Shown here piece by piece: positions 51,346-63,438 of a stretch of 64,000 bases of DNA. Numbering within the stretch: position 1 is the stretch's first letter; the number at the start of each line of letters is the position of its first letter. Position numbers and translations under genes: made by a program. The DNA lies in NCBI GenBank assembly GCA_029216955.1, contig JANAVB010044018.1:3071359-3135358 (forward strand). The letters run 5' to 3'. The DNA comes from Iris pallida (Eukaryota; Streptophyta; Magnoliopsida; Asparagales; Iridaceae). Under the pieces are notes generated by a model. That model had not been told where the DNA came from and did no database searches. It saw only the letters and a list, made by a program, of their open reading frames with translations.

Positions 51346-52472
51346 CCTATCCTATGATCTGCTGCTCCACAAGCCAGGCACAATCCTTGCGCCCTACGAC
51401 AATCTGCCACCACATGCCCTGGCTTACCGTAATGAGAACATCCCATCGCGGAAGTCTGTTTCTGCTTCTACTGTTGCGGGTACGTCGGGATCGAATGCTG
51501 AACCGACGTTACGGAGGCTGCCCGCCTCGGAGTTCCAATGGTCAATCCCCTAATTGTCGGGACTGGAGCTGATGATTGGTGCATCTGACAGTAGGACCAC
51601 TTCCTACTTCCGGTCCTATCCACGATCCTCTGAAAGGTGTACTCATGCCTCCTAGCTGCTCTCAAGACTGCATCGAACGTCTGGTGCTCGAACTGCTCAA
51701 CCGCCAACAAGATATCCAAATGCAGCCCCTGCTGGAATTGCTGGGCCCTATCAAACTCGGTCGCCACCAAGATGGGGGCAAACCTACTAAGCCTAGAAAA
51801 CTCTGATGCATAACTGTCGACTGTTCTGCCTCCTTGCTTCAAGTTGGTAAATCTAGTCTGTAGGTCGTACCGAGCCACAGCATCGAAATACTTCGTCTGG
51901 AATCTCTCTCTAAATAATGCCCAAGCAATGGGTGCCACTAATCCCATGGCTTGCGCTGCCCACCAACTGCGAGCCAAGTCCTACAACTGCAAGCGTACCA
52001 CCGCCACCTTCTCATTCTCGGGTATCCTAGCTGCTTCCAGAATCACCTCGGTATCCTGAATCTATGCATCCGCGGCAATCACATCCTCGGTGCCGTCGAA
52101 GAAAGGAGGGTTCAATCGCTTGAAGCTGTTGGCCGCCTGGTTCCCTAGATGTTCGCCTCGGGTTAAAGCATCTTGAACTGTCTGGTGCAGGGCGTCGCTT
52201 CGACGATCCTGGGAAGCCATCAAGGTTCTGATGAGGCCTACTAAGGTACCATCATCGGGCTCTGCGGGCTGGATGGGCCGAACTGGTGACTCTCCTCCAG
52301 TAGGTATCACTCTGGAGGCGACTCCGGAATGCTGGGCTTGATCTTCAGGTTGCTGCTGGCCCACGGGAGGTGCTCCTCCTTGCTGATCGGCAGGGTCAGG
52401 TACAGTGCCGCTGAGGAAGATGACACAGGGAAACAATAAGGAAGGACCAGGACAGATCAACGATACAAGCAT
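51346..52472 (-). pseudogene. Element B Gag
   Basis: ATG at 52472, about 130 bases from the LTR. The frame passes through a Q-rich N-terminus, FFDGTEDVIAADA, then a TAG (52062-52064, where W is usual), ARIPENEKVAVVRLQL, a TAG (51981-51983), then ARSWWAAQAMG, ALFRERFQTKYFD and LKQGGRTVDSYASEFSRL of the Gag core. A TAG (51468-51470) precedes two zinc knuckles, [14 protein letters not shown] (second Cys replaced by Tyr) and [15 protein letters not shown]. All pieces are in one frame and continue into protease. Confidence 0.9.
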
Positions 52473-52578
52473 GTAATCAGGGCAAGAATTTCAGGGATTT
52501 AAAAATACGGGCGGAGATCAAGGGCGAATACTGATTGAGACATCTATTCGGTAAACCCTCATATTTCTTGATTGACAA

Positions 52579-52594
52579 GACCTGCATGGGCTAC
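52579..52594 (-). promoter_or_regulatory. Post-LTR conserved box of element B
   Basis: Minus strand GTAGCCCATGCAGGTC, twelve bases from the LTR end at 52606, preceded by TTTAAGTG. It corresponds to the box in element A and at 39283. Confidence 0.5.
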
Positions 52595-52605
52595 CACTTA
52601 AACTA

Positions 52606-55217
52606 TGTCACGCCCCAGAACCAGAATACTGGAGAGCGGGGGCAGACACAGCCAGCTACGTATATTGAAATGGAAACCACCACGATATACGGTCACGGCT
52701 GTCTAGAAATATGAGGGTTTACTACAAGCCAACAGTCTCTTATGGTCATGAACAAGCCTAATGTCTCAATCACAAGTAAGTAAGTAAGGTCACAAGATGT
52801 ATGATCATTAAATATACAATAATAAGACGTCCCAAATATTACATATTCAGCTGATCATGAAGCTAGTCGTACAAAATGTTAGGACTAGCGAGAGTTTTAG
52901 TCGTACATGATCAACCCTAGGATTTGTTAATCATGTTTACAGCCCGTAGGCAGACAGTAAGTAAAGTGCATCGAGCTAACAGCTGCTCGTCGGCTAAACG
53001 CCTCAAAAAGAATATCTTTACAATAGAGTAAGCGAAACAAAATAGAAAACCCACTCGTAGCCCGGGTTCCTTCTAGTCGCCACCATCGGGCTGGAAGCTT
53101 GGTAGATCCTCGGGAGCTGCTCCAAAATCTGGCCACACAAAACCAGCTGGGTCAACCCCAGAAAGAGCAAGTGCCACAAGGGGGCCACGAAATAAGAACA
53201 AAAGCCAGCAATCAGCACAAGAAAATTTAATATTAAAACTAGAAACTATGAAAACATGGCAGGATGATATACGACGAGATAACCATGGAACTATTCCGAT
53301 AGCCAGGTTACAACCCGTAAACCAAACAAGGACCGGGGTTGTAACTCTTCATCTGAACAGAACTTGGCTTCCCACCATTTATCGGCAAGATAATAATACA
53401 AGAAATCAAGACAGGGAGCAATCTTGTACTGGATCAAGACATGGCTCAACTGGTTATACCTCATTCAATCAATCACGGCCAAGCAGATACTACGGCTTAC
53501 TACTTTAACTAACTAGGGTTATCACAGGCCTAATTACTAACAAGATGCAGTGAGATTGTTCCACAGCCACAAGCCCTGCAGACCATCCAGGTTACCCAGG
53601 TCAAAAATTAGGGGTTGAATTCAGGTGGGTACATCGCCCGGGGGACAAATGTACCCTTAGGTGACTTAGAGGGTGCAACACGCGACGGTGTGCTGGAAAT
53701 GTGCCCTACTCGACGGCAGGCTACAGATCCCAAGAGCGCCCAGGTAACGGGATTGCCCGTAGCTGTGTCATCTCTTCATGACTACTGTGTTATTCTAGTT
53801 ATTAACCTTAATCCATTTTAGTAGGTACTCCTGACCGTGGTACTCAGGAGTCCCATCCTAGACATGATGCAAGACAGGACAAGTGGATTTAACAAGCAAG
53901 CAAGAAAGAACCACCCACGGTGTCAAGGCAGGTCAAGTTAAATTATCAAGATAAATCATGTCAGGGTACTTATCAGGAGTGTGCCACGACGGGCCACTAT
54001 CATGTCAGGTTGGTCATGTCAGGAGTGCACCACTACGGGTCACTGTCGTGTTATGCTAGTTCCTTGTCATACCATGCCATGTACATTAGTCATTCCAAAC
54101 ATATTAAGTAAAATCAAGTTCATGACAAAAGGCGTAAGGATATAAAATGGGTGTAAAATATCTAATAAAATATCAATATACAGGGCTATAGAAAAGCCAA
54201 GCTTAAAGAAATAAGGCCAAAACTCCAAGAGCCAACGGGTTAAGCAATGGGTCAGGGGAGCAGCGTACGTGAAAAGTCATGCACGCTGAGAGAGCAGCGT
54301 AGGTGAAAAGTCACGCACGCTACAGAGAGCAGCGTAGGTGAAAAGTCACGCACGCTGAGAGAGCAGCGTAGGTGAAAAGTCACGCACGCTGAGAGAGCAG
54401 CGTAGGTGAAAAGTCACGCACGCTACAGAGAGCAGCGTAGGTGAAAAATCACGCACGCTCAAGGAGACACGCTTCCAACAGGAAGCGTACCCAAGTATGC
54501 ATACGCACGCTAAAGAGCGCGTGCAGCTCAGTGTGTGTAAGCTAAACAGCTCTGCACACTGCTCACTGTCTTCTCCAAACAGCAAGAACACCATGGCTGG
54601 ACCCAAGCTTCAAAATTCATAACTTGGCCATCCGAACTCTAAATCCGGATTTCTAAAGATCCAACTGGAGTGAAACTGAATGCTCTTCCACATGGAAACA
54701 TCAAAACCCAAGAAAATCCAACCAAAGTAGCTCAAACCATACAAAATCCGAAAATAGGAAAAACCTAGATCTAGAACAATGGAGACTCCAAATCATAAAA
54801 TGCTAAGTTCTAATGTTGATCACCAAGTCCTAATGTAGCAAATAGACAAATAAAAGAGGGTTCTCACGTGGTGGCAAGATGCACTTGCCTAGGGTTGGGA
54901 GAGTTGTGTAGAGGGAGGAGAAGAAGAAGAAGAAGAAGGAAATAAATAGTGGTTATGAGGAGAGAGAAAATATTGGTGGAGTTTTGAAGAGGGTGAGTTG
55001 TGGTGTGTTGAGGGTGGAGAGTAGGTTAAGGTGTTCTAATACATAATAAACCAAATCAAACCAACCCAATCTAAACCAATTAAAACCGAACCATGACAAA
55101 ACCCAAAATATGAGAAATACCGAAATTCCACAAGTTGAAAAAAATAAAAAATACATGCCAAAATCCAGATACGAGTATAAATACGAAATACAGGAAATAC
55201 GAGAAATAAGGGTGACA
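52606..55217 (-). repeat. Element B 5' LTR (right copy)
   Basis: 2612 bp, same ends as the left LTR. The 167-bp length difference equals about five minisatellite units. Confidence 0.95.
54258..54462. repeat. 34-bp LTR minisatellite, 6 units
   Basis: Same unit as 46464-46838. First and last units are shared with the other LTR, so interior units were gained or lost after insertion. Confidence 0.95.
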
Positions 55218-55222
55218 GATAC
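55218..55222. repeat. Target site duplication GATAC, right copy
   Basis: Exact match to 44807-44811. Confidence 0.93.
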
Positions 55223-56510
55223 AACGTACGACCCGCCAAACCAGACGACGTGGTCGCGAACCGAAAACATCGAAAGATGCGTATCGACTTCGCGGACGTA
55301 TGGGCTTTGCCAGAATTCAAATTGGTTGTGTGTGTGCGACAAATTTGATGCGTATCCGTCAAAATTTACCGTATCGACCTCTTTGCAAATTTCCCAATTG
55401 CTTTGGGCACGTTCGTCAGATCGAGACCAAACTTGCGCCAACATGACTGTATCATTTTTATAGTTTTGTATGCCAAGTTTGGTCCGATTCAGAGATAGTT
55501 GATCGGATTGCCGTTTTCCGGGCCCTACGATCCGACTCAACGGACAATTTTGTGCACGGCCCGCTAGAATCCAACTTTGGACATACAGTTGGGTTCGTAT
55601 CATCAAACCAAATCTGTAGACATGTAGTTTGACGGCTTTAGAGACCAATGACTCTGGCACATTTTTTGGTGCAAAGCGGGTCCAACGGCGGACATCGTTT
55701 TAGCCCAAAATGACCATTTTGACCCTATGTCCAGAATAGGACTTATAGACAGGCAATTCTAGCTGATTTGACTATTCTAAAAATGTTGGTAATATTTATT
55801 TTAGCTTTCGGAGACAGTTGTGAGATTTGGACTTTATGGCTTACTAGTTGACGGTATATTGTTGGTTCTTCGTGCTACCACCAGGTAAGATACCTTGCCT
55901 CCCTCTACAGTTCATTTTCATGCTTATAGTTCTTCTGCTTTTATTATGTTATCATTTAGTTACTCTACTTGATTTGATTCATATGTTCTTTACGTTCCAT
56001 GTTTACGAGTTTATTGTCTTGCTTGTATTCCATCTTTTATTACATGATAGTGTAGTTATACCAGGTTTGTTCACATTATAGTTCATCTAGAGCTGTCCTT
56101 ATCTGTGTCTTGACTAAGTTGTACCTTGTCATCACCTGTACCTCGACTGAGTCATGTCATAGAATGAGTACGTGTAGTTGAACGGCTAATTTTCTGTTAT
56201 CGTTTTCTCAACCAGAGAGTCCACACTTGGGATGAGGGTTGACCAGTTACCCCAGAGAGTCCCCACTCGGGACGAGGGTGTTTTTCTTGATCTGTTTACA
56301 TCCGTGAGTCCATACTTGGTGTGAGGGTGATGTCTTGTTCATTTGGACCAGAGAGACCACACTCGGGACGAGAGTGTTTGCCTTGAACTAACCGGTGAGT
56401 CCACACTCGGGACAAGGGTTAGTGATTAGTTCAAACCCGTGAGTCCACACTCGGGACGAGAGTTTGGTATTCCATTGAACTCTTGTTCACTCATTTATCC
56501 ATCAGTTCAA
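55223..56510 (+). repeat. Older LTR, right part (core and repeat box)
   Basis: Continues 44031-44811. It holds the conserved LTR core (55245-55745) and then follows 480-1060 of the window-start LTR. Six GAGTCCACACTCGGGACGAG-type boxes lie at 56210-56470. It stops near 56510 where the element E LTR begins, so its 3' end is missing. Confidence 0.75.
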
Positions 56511-59500
56511 GTCACGACCCGCACCAAGTATAGGGGCACGAGAAGTGGATACGTCCAACCTACGCCGCAGTGTCGACGGTAGAACGTTGTTTTAGGTCAC
56601 ATATATCTAACAATTATAAGGTACTGGTATAATATATACGCTCTGAATGGAGAAAAATATAGAAATGTATAACTCAATCACAGCTAAGATAGAAAATATG
56701 ATAAGATAGATAGATATGAAAGTCGACAAAAGAAATACAATAGGAGAAGAAGTCTAAGTATCTAAGATAACACTTCCACAACATCCAGAATAACAAAATC
56801 CCAAATAGGTACATAATGTATCCAAAATAAGGCAAGACAATAAAGTAGAATAACTAGTCTAGCTAACTAGCATAGACTACTGGGGTAATGTCCTCTGCAA
56901 GGACTAGGTCCTCCTGGGAGTCCAGCTCGCGGGTGTCATATAGGCCGGCTCCTTAGTATGTAGGATAAAACTGCTCAATGTCATCTGTAATATTTCAACA
57001 GGTCCAGTCAGGACAGGAACGAGCACAATACATCTCACGCAGTTCATAATATGACAGGAAATATAAGCATGCTATAGAGTAAGATACATGAAATGCTGAA
57101 GAATATATATGAAGTAAAAGAGATGACTGTAAAGAAATATCGACTATAAGTAAAGAACTAATAGTGGCTAGTGATGTAGAGTATAAGATAGACATGTGAA
57201 CGATATAAATTTGCACATGATTATTTTAAGAGTTTGCACATGATTACACTACTTTAGAATTGTTCACATGACTATTTATACTCTCCCGTACCCCAATCAA
57301 TACACAAGGATCCAGACAAGTTATGTTATTGTACATGATTTCACATGGGGGCCCATAAACGGGTGCACATAAAGTATACATGAGGGGCTCTGTGAACATG
57401 AGAGTACATTAATCACAAGAGTGCACATGAATGGTGAAAGCACTGGAGTACATGATGAAAGTGAAACGCACATGACATGACGTAACACGATGCCCCCGAG
57501 GGGGATAACATCTCATGAAGGGATCCATATAGTACCAATCCATGTGAACAACGTGACAGCATCAAGTAAAGTAATCTAGAGCATAAATATAAATCCTATC
57601 ATGTATGAAACGGTTAGAGAATGTACTAACCTGATATCCTGAGTATCCGATGAGTATATATGTCCAAACAGAGTAGATGAGTCAAATTTAGAGCAACACA
57701 GGTCAAAACATGTCCAGAATGGTAATATTAAACTTTACAATGCATTCTATATAAATTCTAGGTCGTTCTAGATTAAAGTCAACTCTTGGTCAACTCTAGT
57801 CAACTTCACTAGTCAAACTAGGTCAACTAGGCCAATCATAGTCCAATCAAGTCTCACTAAGCCTAACCAAGCCTAGGCTAGCTCTCAAGCACAATCAAAG
57901 CCTAAACAAGTTATCACACACACAAATACAACTATGTATATATATACCTATACAATATGTATATATAGGCATTCATATAGGCTTGTGCCTAATACACAAG
58001 CAAGGCACAAACATGGTAGACATATAAATAGGGGTGAGTGTGTGTGTCAACATTATAGTAGATAGTGATATGGTGTGTGTGTGTGGACTGCAAGTTAGAG
58101 GGGGGGTGTATAGGCATACCTGTGTGGTGTGTGTGTGTACAAGTTATGAGTGTATCAGTGAGTGACATGTGTGTGCGTGTATTGGCGTTATATACAAGGG
58201 AATTAAGGATACATGGTGTCAAGGGTGCATGTGAATATGTGTATGTGGGCAAGAGTATTTTGTGTGACAGTGCTTAGGGTGTGTGTATTGTATTCAGTTG
58301 CATGGTGTGTGTGTGCAGGTTATGAGTGATAGGATGTATGTGTGTACAGTTGTTTCATAGTGTGTGTGTGTGTACAAATATTTCATAGTGTGTGTGTGTA
58401 CAACTGTGTGGTCAATGGGTTAGGGAGTATGTGTGTGTTTGTGAACAGGTTACATGTGTGTGTGTACAGTTTACATAGTGTTCTCAGGTTCCTGTGTGTT
58501 TCTAGTGTTCAGTCATGTGTAGGCGTGTGTTTGTGTTTGATGTACACTAGTGAATGGTGTGTCCAGAACATGGTAGGGGAGAGTTGAGGTCTGGGTTGTG
58601 TGTACAGCAGTGAAATGGTCTAAGTCTCAAGAAAAATATCATGTAATCCCTCTTTCCAGTTCAACACATATATATGTAAACCTCATTTCAGAAATTCGAA
58701 ACCTGTAGTAGTTAAACCTATGTATCCTCATTCACACAGCCTATTCGAGCTCCACATTGAACCCCCACAAAATTAAATAACCAGAGATGATCTCACATAT
58801 ATATAATATATAAATTTACATTTGAAATCAATTAAAACACATTCGAAATCACAGAAGAAACAGGTTACTGTACACGTATCAGTGACAATAGGAAAAAACA
58901 TAAATCCAACACAAAATCAAGTAAAAATCCCAAATTAATGGTTGGTAAACACTCGTGCATATATCAGGGTGTTTCATGAGTCTTATGGTCTCCACACAAT
59001 AGGACAGGACGTGTTTGGACACTCACGAACACTCGCCAACACACGACCACTGCAGAGGCTCGTACGGCGAGTCCACGAGCTCGTGAACACGATACGACTC
59101 ACATGGAGTCACGTGGTTGTGTCCACGTATTGCCATACATAGGGCTACACTCTTGACACGACAATTCGTGTCCACGTCGTGTCTACGCTCTGTACGACAC
59201 GCGTATCAAAGCCTAGATACGGCTACTACACCGTGTACATAAAATCAGTACACTCACAAATACGATGCCGACACGACACGACTCGACTCGCCACTTGGGC
59301 GCTGACGTGTTAGTCACTTCCCCAAGGCACTCACCAAGTGTCACTTGTCCAAGTGATACAGACACGGAGAACTTGTGGTTGGGTAGCAGGACACTGCTTG
59401 TATGGTCTGTACGGCGTGTCCAGCCCCTTATTCGACACGACACAAAGCCAATGATCGGCTCAGTCATGCATGAAATCCAAGAGCACATGTAGCTTTACAA

Positions 59501-60320
59501 GTTTGTTCAAAAAGATTTCAAAAACAACAATAAAACCACCAATGAGGTATTTCATCAAACATCTATAAGCCTACACTGATACGTGTCCGTTACGAACACC
59601 AAACCAATATGAATTTCTACCAAACTTTTTCTACAGCTAGGGGACACCTAGTTGGATGCAGTTATGGAATTAAATCAGGATTTTAAGGTAATTTGCAGGG
59701 ATTACCTATAGAGAGCCAATCTCCAAGAAAAAGTCCCAAATAGTGAAGTCTTCTTCCTTAAGCAATGTCCCAATGAGCTCCCTTCCTTGCAAGCTAGCCT
59801 CCTTATTCTTCTACTCCAGATTTGGAATCAAATGCAAAAGATTGGGATCAATTTGGTGGAGGAATGATGAAAGGGAGAAGAAATTAGGGTTTCCTAAAGG
59901 GGAATTTCTAAAAGAGGCAAGTGGTTATGAAGAGACATTATATAGGCTGAAATTAGGTTATAATTGGGCTGTGGTGGCCGGCCATATAGGGGATTAGGGT
60001 TAGGGTTTCATGTAAATTGGCTTTGAGCCAAGTTCATAAGCTAGCTAGCTCAACCCCTTAGCTATAAGTCCAAATACAAAACTCTCCCAATCCTTTCATG
60101 AATCCTAGCCACACTCAAGTCGACTAAGACCAACTTAAATAACATTAGGGTCCCATACCAGGCTAACTAGGTCGCTAAAGTCAAGGTCAAACTCTAGGCT
60201 AGTCTCTAAAGTCACAACTAGCAAAAGTCAAAAATCACACACCAATGCAATAAATGATAAAATAATTCACAAAAACTAAAATAACAAAAATACCCTCAAG
60301 ACTAAAATATGGTAATGACA
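56511..60320 (-). repeat. Element E 3' LTR
   Basis: Left end (AG)TCACGACCCGCACC, right end GGTAATGACA next to the polypurine tract. The 3.8 kb length is large for this group, so it may hide an insertion. It includes GT-rich simple sequence (58060-58400) and a CACG/CGTG-rich block (58930-59480). A minus-strand TATA element GCCTATATAATGTC at 59937-59950 is a plausible promoter. The left 460 bases match 38816-39272 reversed. Confidence 0.75.
58020..58400. repeat. GT-rich simple-sequence region
   Basis: Many short runs of GTGTGTGT (58045, 58073, 58124, 58308, 58359, 58389) within degenerate sequence inside the element E LTR. Apparent Cys/Val-rich frames come from this composition. Confidence 0.85.
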
Positions 60321-60352
60321 AATCTACCCTCCTTAAAAGAATTTTTTCCTCG
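60321..60352 (-). promoter_or_regulatory. Element E polypurine tract region
   Basis: Minus strand GAGGAAAAAATTCTTTTAAG and GGAGGGTAGATT next to the LTR start, the counterpart of 47591-47625 in element B. Confidence 0.7.
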
Positions 60353-60400
60353 AAATTGAAAGGCAAAACTGAACTGATGAGAAGGATAGACAATCATACC

Positions 60401-61844
60401 TCAAGGTCCAAAAAGATATGGGTTTCGCTCGCGCATCTCATCCTCCCGCTCCCAAGTAGACTCTCCTGGAGAATGATGCATCCATACGACGCGAACCAAA
60501 GGTATCACCTGGTTTCTCAGAACCTTCTCTTGTCGATCCAGATTCTCCACAGGCTGCTCTCGATAGCTAAGAGTAGGTCCTATCCCAATCTTTGAGTGAT
60601 CGAGTACATGGCTATGATCTGCCATATACCGTCTCAGCTATGACACGTGGAATACGTTATGGACTTCCACTAGTGCAGGTGGCAAGTCTAGCCTGTAAAC
60701 CATATCATCGACTCTCCTGCTGATCACGAAAGGTCCAATAAAGCACGGGCTAAGCTTCCTACCTCCACCAAAACGTATCGTACCACGTGTCGGAGATATC
60801 CTCAAGAAAACCAGATCTCCAACCTAATCATAAAAAAGGTCTCAATTACTAATATATTCAAACATGATCAAACAAAATCACAAACAAAATAACTCATAAT
60901 TCTAATCCTATCCCTAAACTGTACCTCAAACTCCAAGGATCTGCGGTGGCTATCAGCCCAGTGTCGATGTCTGTCCTGTGCCACGTGAATCCGGTCTCTG
61001 ATGAGCTTCACCTTCTCTGCTACATCTACAACCATCTCAGGTCCCAATAAAGCTCGTTCTCCAACATCATCCCAAGACAAGGGTGTACGACATCTGTGCC
61101 CATACAATGCCTCAAATGGTGACATCTCAATGATGGCCTAAAAATTGTTGTTGTATGCAAACTCCACTAAGTGCAGGTGATCCTCCCAGGATCCTCCAAA
61201 ATCTAAAACACAAGTCCGCGGCATGTCCTCCAGTCTCTGAATAATCCTCTCTGACTGTTCGTCCTTCTGAGGGTGCTATGCAGTACTAAACTTGAGCTGA
61301 GTGCCCAAACTAGTTTGCAGACTCCACCAGAAATGGGAAGTAAAGTGACTATCCCGATCCGAGGCAATGCTCACCGGAACTCCATAAATCCTGACAATCT
61401 GCTACATATACATCTCTGCTAGCCTCTCGGTAGACATACCCACTTTAAATGGCAAAAAGTGGGCTGATTTGGTCAAACCTGTCTACGATGACCCAAATTG
61501 CGTCTTTTCTTCCTGGTGTACGCGGTAATCCAGAAACAAAGTCCATCGTGATGTGCTTCCACTTACACTCTGGAATGGGCAATGGCTGCAACAAACCTCC
61601 TGGCCTCTGTCTCTCTGTCTTGACCTACTGACAGACCAAACATCTGGCTACGAAGCGAGCTACCTCCCGCTTCATCCCATACCACCAAACGTGCTCCCTC
61701 AGATCCCTATACAACTTGTTGGCACCTGGATGTAAGAGTACTGAGATCGGTGGGCCTCCTGTATGACCTGCTCCCGGAGCACTCCACTAGGCACACAGTC
61801 TGGAACCGTGCCTCAATGTGCCATCCTCTGCAAGAGTAAACTCA
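60401..61844 (-). pseudogene. Element E integrase with chromodomain, interrupted by an intron-like insert
   Basis: Integrase of element E. The zinc and core regions (61140-61844) are decayed with stops. From 61125 the frame is clear: MSPFEALYGHRCRTPLSWDD, VAQDRHRHWADSHRRSLEFE, then a 101-bp insert (60824-60924), then VGDLVFLRISPTRGTIRFGG. The GPF region (KLSPCFIGPFVISRRV) and NVFHVS follow, then a stop, then LRRYMADHSHVLDHS and a chromodomain (NQVIPLVRVVWMHHSPGEST) ending at 60401. Elements A, B and C read straight through this point (for example LEFAVGDHIFLRIS in B), which shows the insert is extra. Confidence 0.88.
60824..60924 (-). other. Candidate 101-bp GT-AG intron in integrase
   Basis: Minus strand begins GTACAG after TTTGAG and ends TTTTTTATGATTAG before GTTGGAGAT. 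Removing exactly these 101 bases joins LEFE to VGDLVF in frame; 101 is not a multiple of three, so its presence shifts the frame, and read through it gives a TGA. It is AT-rich with a T-rich tract before the acceptor, like plant U2 introns. Confidence 0.6.
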
Positions 61845-63438
61845 TCATCTACCAATCCTGCTCGAACCTGCTCTCGGATACCGCAGAGCAACATCCTCGA
61901 ACTGAGTCGACTTGATCCTCACCATCAAGTCCGACTGAATCTGAAGGCCCCACATCTGTATATGAACTCCTGGCAAAACCACCTGGATCCCCAGGCTCTC
62001 CAAATCTGCTAGCAAGTGACGATCTATCGTCAAACACATGGCTGTCGGATACCTACTCAAGGCATCGGCAACCACGTTGGCCTTTCCGGGGTGATACTGC
62101 AGTAAAATATCGAAGTCCTTCATCAACTCCAACCACCTGTACTGCCTCATGTTGAGCTCCTTCTGTGTAAACACATACTTCAATCTCTTATAATCTGTAA
62201 AGATCTCCACCTGCTCTCCGTATAAATTGTGTTTCCACAACTTCAAAGCAAAAATAACTGTTGCCAACTCCAACTCGTGGGTAGGATAGTTCTTTTCATG
62301 GGGACATAACTGCCTCGAAGCATAGGTAATCACCTTCCCATGCTGCTGCAAGACACAACCCAAATCCTTTCCTGAGGCGTCACTGTAGATAGTGAACCCT
62401 CCTGATCCTGATGGCAATGTCAGAATCGGAGCTGTCGTCAGCCGCTTCTTCAACTCATTAAAAGCGGCCTGATACTCCTTTGACCAGACAAACTATATAT
62501 CCTTCTAGGTCAGCCTAGTCAATGGCTATACAACTCGGGAGAAATCTTGCACGAACCTCCTATAGTAGCCTGCCAATCCCAAGAAGCTCCTGATCTCTGC
62601 TACTAAACTCGGTGCTGTCCAAGCCTCAACTGCCGTGATCTTCTTCGGGTCAACTGAGATCCCATCTCCAGTCACCACATGATCCAAGAAGTCAATTTTG
62701 TCGAGAAAGAACTCACACTTCGAGAGCTTGCCATAATGCTCCTCCCTCCTGAGAGTCTCCAGAACCACTCTCAAGTGCTCCTCATGCTCCTCCTCAGTCT
62801 TCGAGTACACTAGGATATCATCGATGAACACCACCACAAATATGTCCAAGTACTGGTGGAATACCTTGTTCATCAGGTTCATGAATACCGCCAGGGCATT
62901 AGTCAACCCAAACGACATCACCATGAACTCAAACTGGCCATACCGCGTCCTGAATGCGGTCTTCGGGATATCCTTCTTCTACACCTTCACCTGATGGTAA
63001 CCCGACCTCAAATCAATCTTAGAAAATACCCTCGTCCCACTCAGCTGATCGAAGAGATCGTCGATCCTCGGCAGCGGGTACTTGTTCTTGATTTTGAGGC
63101 TGTTGAGTGCCCTGTAGTCGATACACATACTGACCGACCCATCCTTCTTCTGTACAAAGAGTACCGGTGCACCCCATGGTGAAGAACTCGATCGGATGAA
63201 GCCCTTGTCCTGCAGCTCATCCACCAGCTTCTTCAACTCTACCAGCTCGCTGTTGTTCACCCTATAGACGTGCTGAGATATCGGCTCTACGACGGGCACT
63301 AAGTCTATAAAGAACGCCACGTCTCTGTCCGGTGGTAGTCCTGGCAAAATCTTCCGGAAAGACGTCCATGAACTTTGCTATCAAAGGGTGTGGCACTGCC
63401 TGCTCCTCATCTAATACTCCACAGAAGACTCTGCTGCT
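61845..63438 (-). pseudogene. Element E RT-RNase H
   Basis: Single frame with a few stops. [49 protein letters not shown], a stop (63 kb), then [28 protein letters not shown], the intact active site [28 protein letters not shown] and [16 protein letters not shown]. Stops cluster at about 62460-62530. RNase [45 protein letters not shown] (usual H replaced by Y) and [11 protein letters not shown]. The frame closes at 61845. Confidence 0.92.

Larger units (their letters stand above)
44812..55217 (-). mobile_element. Element B: youngest chromovirus-type retrotransposon
   Basis: Complete minus-strand element with LTRs 44812-47590 and 52606-55217, GATAC duplications, polypurine tract, and a single Gag-Pol frame from 52472 to 47760 broken only by seven in-frame stops. 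The LTRs show about 14 differences over the first 1.35 kb by eye (about 1%), apart from a minisatellite copy-number change. A canonical chromodomain at the integrase end places it with Tekay-like chromoviruses. It is inserted in an older LTR. Confidence 0.97.

Noticed and set aside
49194..51446. A 750-codon frame as a functional host gene
   Set aside because: It is the zinc-knuckle, protease, RT and RNase H part of element B, flanked by stops in the same frame and by LTRs.
58065..58587. Cys/Val-rich frames as small secreted proteins
   Set aside because: They come from GT-rich simple sequence in the element E LTR; composition alone explains them.
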